Origin: Myxococcales bacterium
GTDB lineage: Bacteria > Myxococcota > Myxococcia > Myxococcales > Myxococcaceae
Reading direction: 5' to 3'
Length of the DNA: 18,755 nt
NCBI GenBank assembly: GCA_003153055.1
Contig: PMBV01000197.1
Coordinates: forward strand, 1 to 18,755
This document shows positions 15,565 through 18,755 of this stretch, piece after piece (position 1 is the stretch's first letter; the number at the start of each line of letters is the position of its first letter). The notes below the pieces were generated by a model, which had not been told where the DNA came from, did not search any database, and worked only from the letters and a program-made list of their open reading frames with translations. Position numbers and translations under genes: made by a program.

Positions 15565-16410
15565 TCAGATGACGAAGTCGAGGTCCTCCATACCGGCGCC
15601 CTTGCGCATGCGCACCTCATTCTGTCTCGTCACCACCGAGTTGGCCGGGATGCTCTGGGTGAGGAAGGCGTTGCCCGCGATGATGGAGTCGTGCCCCACC
15701 GTCGTGTGCCCCCCGAGAATGGTGGCCCCCGCGTAGATGACGACGTTGTCCTCGATGGTGGGGTGCCGCTTCTTGTCGGCGTGAGACTTCTCCACCGTGA
15801 GGGCGCCCAGCGTCACGCCCTGGTACAACTTCACGTTGACGCCGATGTTCGTCGTCTCGCCCACCACGATGCCAGTGCCGTGGTCGATGCAGAACCGTCG
15901 GCCGATGGTCGCTCCCGGGTGAATGTCGACGCCGGTGCGCTGGTGCGCGTACTCGGTCAACAGCCGTGGCAGCAGCGGCAGCCCCAGGCCATGGAGCGCG
16001 TTGGCCACCCGGAACACGGCGATGGCGAGGAACCCGGGGTAGGTGAGGACGACCTCGTCCACGCTGCGGGCCGCTGGGTCGCCCTCGAAGATGGCCTGCG
16101 CGTCCTCGTCGAGGATTCCGTGGAGCGCCGGCAGCGCGGCGAGGAACCGCTCGACCAGGTTCGCCGGCATGGCCTGATGCAGCGAGCCGATGGCCCGCTC
16201 GATGCGCGCCAGACTCTCGCCGAGCTGAATGAGGTCCTCCGTCACCACGTCGGCGCTACACACCACCGAGTTGGCGAAGTGGGGGAAGAGCACCGCCAAC
16301 ACCTCGTTGGCAAAGGCGCGAGACAGGGGGAGCACCTGAGACGGCAGGTGGGAGTGCTTCTTGCGCGCCTCGAGGAGCTTCTCGACCAGGGCGTCGGGTA
16401 CTTGCACCAT
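15565..16410 (-). CDS. cysE: Serine O-acetyltransferase
   Basis: This 281-residue enzyme transfers acetyl from acetyl-CoA to L-serine, the first step of cysteine synthesis. After a helical N-terminal domain, the left-handed beta-helix begins at GVDIHPGATIG (160-170) and continues through FCIDHGTGIVVGETTNIG (173-190) and VKLYQGVTLGAL (193-204) to the hexapeptide rungs HPTIEDNVVIYAGATILGG (216-234). Asp162 and His177 have the same 15-residue spacing as the catalytic Asp143/His158 pair of E. coli CysE. The C-terminus ends in Ile (DLDFVI), the usual tail residue that docks into cysteine synthase. The N-terminal form resembles EpsC-like enzymes. AAGGAG stands only 1 nt before the ATG at 16410, so the next codon, GTG at 16407, could be the real start. 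It is divergent from the second kinase gene. Confidence 0.92.
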   Translation of the reverse strand: MVQVPDALVEKLLEARKKHSHLPSQVLPLSRAFANEVLAVLFPHFANSVVCSADVVTEDLIQLGESLARIERAIGSLHQAMPANLVERFLAALPALHGILDEDAQAIFEGDPAARSVDEVVLTYPGFLAIAVFRVANALHGLGLPLLPRLLTEYAHQRTGVDIHPGATIGRRFCIDHGTGIVVGETTNIGVNVKLYQGVTLGALTVEKSHADKKRHPTIEDNVVIYAGATILGGHTTVGHDSIIAGNAFLTQSIPANSVVTRQNEVRMRKGAGMEDLDFVI

Positions 16411-16584
16411 GCTCCTTCGTAGCGGATGCGCGGGAGAAGTTCACCGTTTCCGCCCCACGGAGCGCGAGCGATGACCCGACTCGTCCGCCACGGGCCTCGA
16501 TCGCCCTCGTGGCAGGCAGACGCTCCCAGTTCCTTCTCAAGGAGTTTTCGGCGTAGAAGGGCTGGAGCGGCCGTTGGCGGCAGC

Positions 16585-16590
16585 AGAGGA
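16585..16590 (+). promoter_or_regulatory. Shine-Dalgarno supporting a TTG start
   Basis: AGAGGA ends 8 nt before TTG 16599. The later in-frame ATGs at 16626 and 16629 have no such site, so the TTG is preferred. Confidence 0.55.
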
Positions 16591-16598
16591 AAGTCCCT

Positions 16599-18494
16599 TT
16601 GACGCATGACACCGCCATCGCGCGGATGATGACGCCGGCGGATGCCATTCCCGGGTACCGCCTGGTGCGACCCGTGGGTCGCGGTGGCATGGGCGAGGTG
16701 CATCAGGCGGTGCAGCTCTCGCTGGGGCGCACAGTGGCGGTGAAGGTGCTCCGGTCGGAGCTCGCCAGTGACGAACAGTTCGTCGGGCGCTTCGAGAAGG
16801 AAGGGGCCGCGCTGGCCACGTTGTCCCACCCCAACATCGTCTCCATCGTCGACCGGGGCAAGAACGCCAGCACGTACTACCTGGTGATGGAATTCGTCGA
16901 CGGGCCGAGCCTCCGGGAGCGCATGCGCGAGCCCGACTTCGACGTCGCCAAGGCCCTGCTGACCATGCTGCAGGTCACCCGCGCCATCGACTACGCCCAT
17001 CACCGCGGGGTCATTCACCGAGACCTCAAACCCGAGAACATTCTCTTCGACGAGCAGGCGGGTGGCCTGCCCAAGGTGACCGACTTCGGCCTCGCCGGCT
17101 TCGACGCGGCCTTCGATGAGCAACGCGTCGACACGCCTCGCAATCTGACCCAGACGCACGTGGCCATGGGGACGGCCTCGTACATGGCTCCCGAGCAGGC
17201 CCTCGATGCCAAGAGCGTCGGGCCCCGGGCTGACCTCTATTCACTGGGGGTGATGCTGTACGAGCTCATCACCGGTGAGCTGCCGCTGGGGACCTTCACG
17301 ATGCCCTCGGCCAAGAAGCCCGGGGTCGATCGCCGCCTCGACGCCATCATCACCCGGTGTCTCAAGCCCTCGCCGGAGGATCGCTACCCCTCGGCAGCCG
17401 CGCTCCTGGCTGAGCTTGAGCAGGTGGCCCCGGCCATCACCACCGGGCTGCCGACGATGACGAAGCAGACGCCAACCCAGCGCGCGGTGGCCAGGGCTCA
17501 GGCCGTCTCCCGGCGAATCTGGCGGTGGGTGTCGGTGTCCCTCGTGGTGGTGGCCCTGGTCATCATCGCCGCCGTCTTCGCGCGGGCCCGGGCGAGCCAC
17601 GCACGGGTCTCGTCGGGTGTGGAGCTCACCACCGACTTCGGGGTGAAGACACCGCTCACGACTCCCGGCAGGGTCGACCGGGCCGCGCGGGTCGTCTCCC
17701 TCGGCGAGGGCCCCGACATGGTGGGCATCACGGCGCTGGGTCGCAAGCCACGGGTCGACCACGGGGCGCTCGTCTACGACGTCGCCGACGGCACCCGCGC
17801 CGGCCGAGCCGTCATCGACGCCGAGGTCTCCGGCAGTGGCTTGGAGTTCTCGGTGCTGGCCGACACCGAAACGGTGCCGCCCTCGAAGCTCGAGCCCTTG
17901 CTGGCCCTGTTTCGCGGCGAGCGCCCCGAGGCCCGCGGCGCCTTGATGGTGGTGGGAGCTCACGGTCGGTACGTCGCCCTCGTCATCTCGGGGAGCGGCT
18001 CCGAGCCGATCCTCGAGTGGGCACTGGGCCCAGAGAAGAACGGCACGATGCGCGCGCCGCTCCCCACCGTGGCCAAGGGGCAGCGCCTGGGCCTGCGCAT
18101 CGACCCCGACGTGGGGCAGCTCTTCGCCATCGTCGGCTCGGGCCGCGACGCGCGCGTGCTGGGAGAGGGGCTGTGGTTGGGCCCCGATTGGCGCCAGCTG
18201 CTCGGTGATTCGCCTCGCATGGCCGTGGGGTGCCTCGAGGGCCGCTGCACCTTTCGACAGCTCCTCGCGGCTGGGCTCGAGCTCCCTGATGGGCTCTCGC
18301 CGCCGCCGCTCCCGTCGGAGGACGTCCTCGCGACGCCTGACGATGGGCCCGTCTCTCCGGCACAGCGATTGCGCGAGGGCACCCATCAGCGGCCCGGTTC
18401 GAAGACGACGGTGGGGAAGGGACCCGCGCGGTTTCCGCCGACGAAGGCACCGGGGGGCAAGAAGAGCGACCACGGCCCGTCGAAGAAGCGCTAG
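16599..18494 (+). CDS. Transmembrane Hanks-type Ser/Thr protein kinase with novel C-terminal region
   Basis: This 631-residue receptor kinase has its kinase domain at about 18-278: glycine loop GRGGMGEV (27-34), Lys49, Glu68, HRDLKPEN (140-147), DFG (162-164), APE (197-199) and RADLYSLGVMLYEL (210-223). All catalytic residues are present. A basic linker rich in Thr/Arg (280-308) leads to one membrane helix at about 309-327. The outer region (330-565) has alternating strand-like sequence (ALVYDVADGT, GLEFSVLAD, YVALVISG, LGLRIDPD) and a Cys pair at about 553/557. It resembles a jelly-roll or LamG-like sandwich, which is inference only. The tail (570-631) is Pro/Lys-rich. The start is TTG with a good ribosome site; ATG 16626 is the alternative. 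It is divergent from the serine acetyltransferase gene. The signal sensed is unknown. Confidence 0.9.
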   Translation: MTHDTAIARMMTPADAIPGYRLVRPVGRGGMGEVHQAVQLSLGRTVAVKVLRSELASDEQFVGRFEKEGAALATLSHPNIVSIVDRGKNASTYYLVMEFVDGPSLRERMREPDFDVAKALLTMLQVTRAIDYAHHRGVIHRDLKPENILFDEQAGGLPKVTDFGLAGFDAAFDEQRVDTPRNLTQTHVAMGTASYMAPEQALDAKSVGPRADLYSLGVMLYELITGELPLGTFTMPSAKKPGVDRRLDAIITRCLKPSPEDRYPSAAALLAELEQVAPAITTGLPTMTKQTPTQRAVARAQAVSRRIWRWVSVSLVVVALVIIAAVFARARASHARVSSGVELTTDFGVKTPLTTPGRVDRAARVVSLGEGPDMVGITALGRKPRVDHGALVYDVADGTRAGRAVIDAEVSGSGLEFSVLADTETVPPSKLEPLLALFRGERPEARGALMVVGAHGRYVALVISGSGSEPILEWALGPEKNGTMRAPLPTVAKGQRLGLRIDPDVGQLFAIVGSGRDARVLGEGLWLGPDWRQLLGDSPRMAVGCLEGRCTFRQLLAAGLELPDGLSPPPLPSEDVLATPDDGPVSPAQRLREGTHQRPGSKTTVGKGPARFPPTKAPGGKKSDHGPSKKR

Positions 18495-18537
18495 CGAGCG
18501 CGGCGAGACCACCCAAACTCCGCTCTATGGACCTGGC

Positions 18538-18560
18538 CTCGAGAGAGCGCCCTTCTCGAG
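18538..18560 (+). terminator. Possible terminator hairpin after the kinase gene
   Basis: CTCGAGA and TCTCGAG form a 7-bp stem with a 9-nt loop, 43 nt after the kinase stop. There is no T-tract, so support is weak. Confidence 0.3.
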
Positions 18561-18699
18561 TGAGTTGGGGCTATGGGTCGATGAGTGCTCCCACTGCCCT
18601 GAGGCGTCGGGGTCTGCGAGCGAGGCGGGTGGCACCGGCGAGCACCACGAGCCCCTCGGCCGATCGGTCGAGTGGTGCAGGGCCGGCCCCTTCTTCGGG

Positions 18700-18718
18700 G
18701 CGACAACCAGGTTGTCGC
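18700..18718. promoter_or_regulatory. Dyad 1, operator-like palindrome
   Basis: GCGACAACC-A-GGTTGTCGC is a perfect 9-bp inverted repeat with a 1-nt centre. A near-identical dyad follows 35 bp further on (centre to centre). The region has no gene on either strand that I can support. Confidence 0.55.
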
Positions 18719-18734
18719 AAATTGGCCTCTGATC

Positions 18735-18752
18735 GCGACAACCAAGTTGTCG
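18735..18752. promoter_or_regulatory. Dyad 2, operator-like palindrome
   Basis: CGACAAC-CAA-GTTGTCG matches dyad 1 at 16 of 17 positions. Two such dyads 35 bp apart suggest a repeated binding site or repeat unit that may continue beyond the window edge. Confidence 0.55.
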
Positions 18753-18755
18753 GTC

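Noticed and set aside
18495..18699. Possible tRNA or small gene after the second kinase
   Set aside because: No cloverleaf-like pairing or T-loop sequence, and no frame with a plausible start and protein-like composition.
18700..18755. CRISPR repeat start
   Set aside because: Only two short dyads are seen and the 18-nt stretch between them is too short for a spacer. They look like operators or a palindromic repeat.

Overview
This is a high-GC chromosomal window that most likely comes from a myxobacterium (Myxococcota). That is inferred from the gene content: two transmembrane Hanks-type Ser/Thr kinases with large extracytoplasmic sensor regions, one of them with the TPR architecture common in this phylum; several lipoproteins with Gly/Ser/Asp-rich linkers; a PilZ protein; frequent GTG/TTG starts; and tight packing on both strands. 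No rRNA, tRNA, CRISPR array, transposase or phage gene was seen.

Layout. Bases 1-527 (minus) are the N-terminal part of a family 2 glycosyltransferase. It is divergent from a two-gene unit (621-2086, plus) for the mannose-family PTS membrane components EIIC and EIID. Convergent with that is a coupled minus-strand pair: a small probable beta-barrel protein and a lipoprotein GH1 beta-glucosidase (4090 down to 2091). The gene-free stretch 4091-4898 is dominated by an imperfect palindrome of about 630 bp centred near 4529, probably an inverted pair of dispersed repeats. Next come a 985-residue kinase-TPR receptor (4899-7856) and a surface GH62 arabinofuranosidase with a Gly/Ser linker built on a 24-bp minisatellite (7903-9258), then a convergent PilZ protein (9645-9268). 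Thymidylate kinase (9791-10510) is convergent with a secreted lipoprotein of unknown function (12115-10685). A minus-strand group follows: serine O-acetyltransferase, a small TPR-like protein, a zinc-ribbon membrane protein and a DinG-type helicase (16410 down to 12315). Divergent from it is a second receptor kinase (16599-18494). The last bases carry two near-identical dyads.

How the genes may fit together. Two exported glycoside hydrolases (GH1 and GH62) and sugar-PTS membrane subunits suggest scavenging of plant- or microbe-derived sugars, although EIIA, EIIB, HPr and EI are not here. Two receptor kinases and a c-di-GMP-binding PilZ protein supply signalling. tmk, DinG and the acetyltransferase are housekeeping. 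I see no clear multi-gene novel system. The best leads are the large palindrome, the twin dyads at the right edge, the beta-barrel/GH1 pair, and the two receptor kinases' sensor regions. Identifications rest on motif recognition, not database searches.
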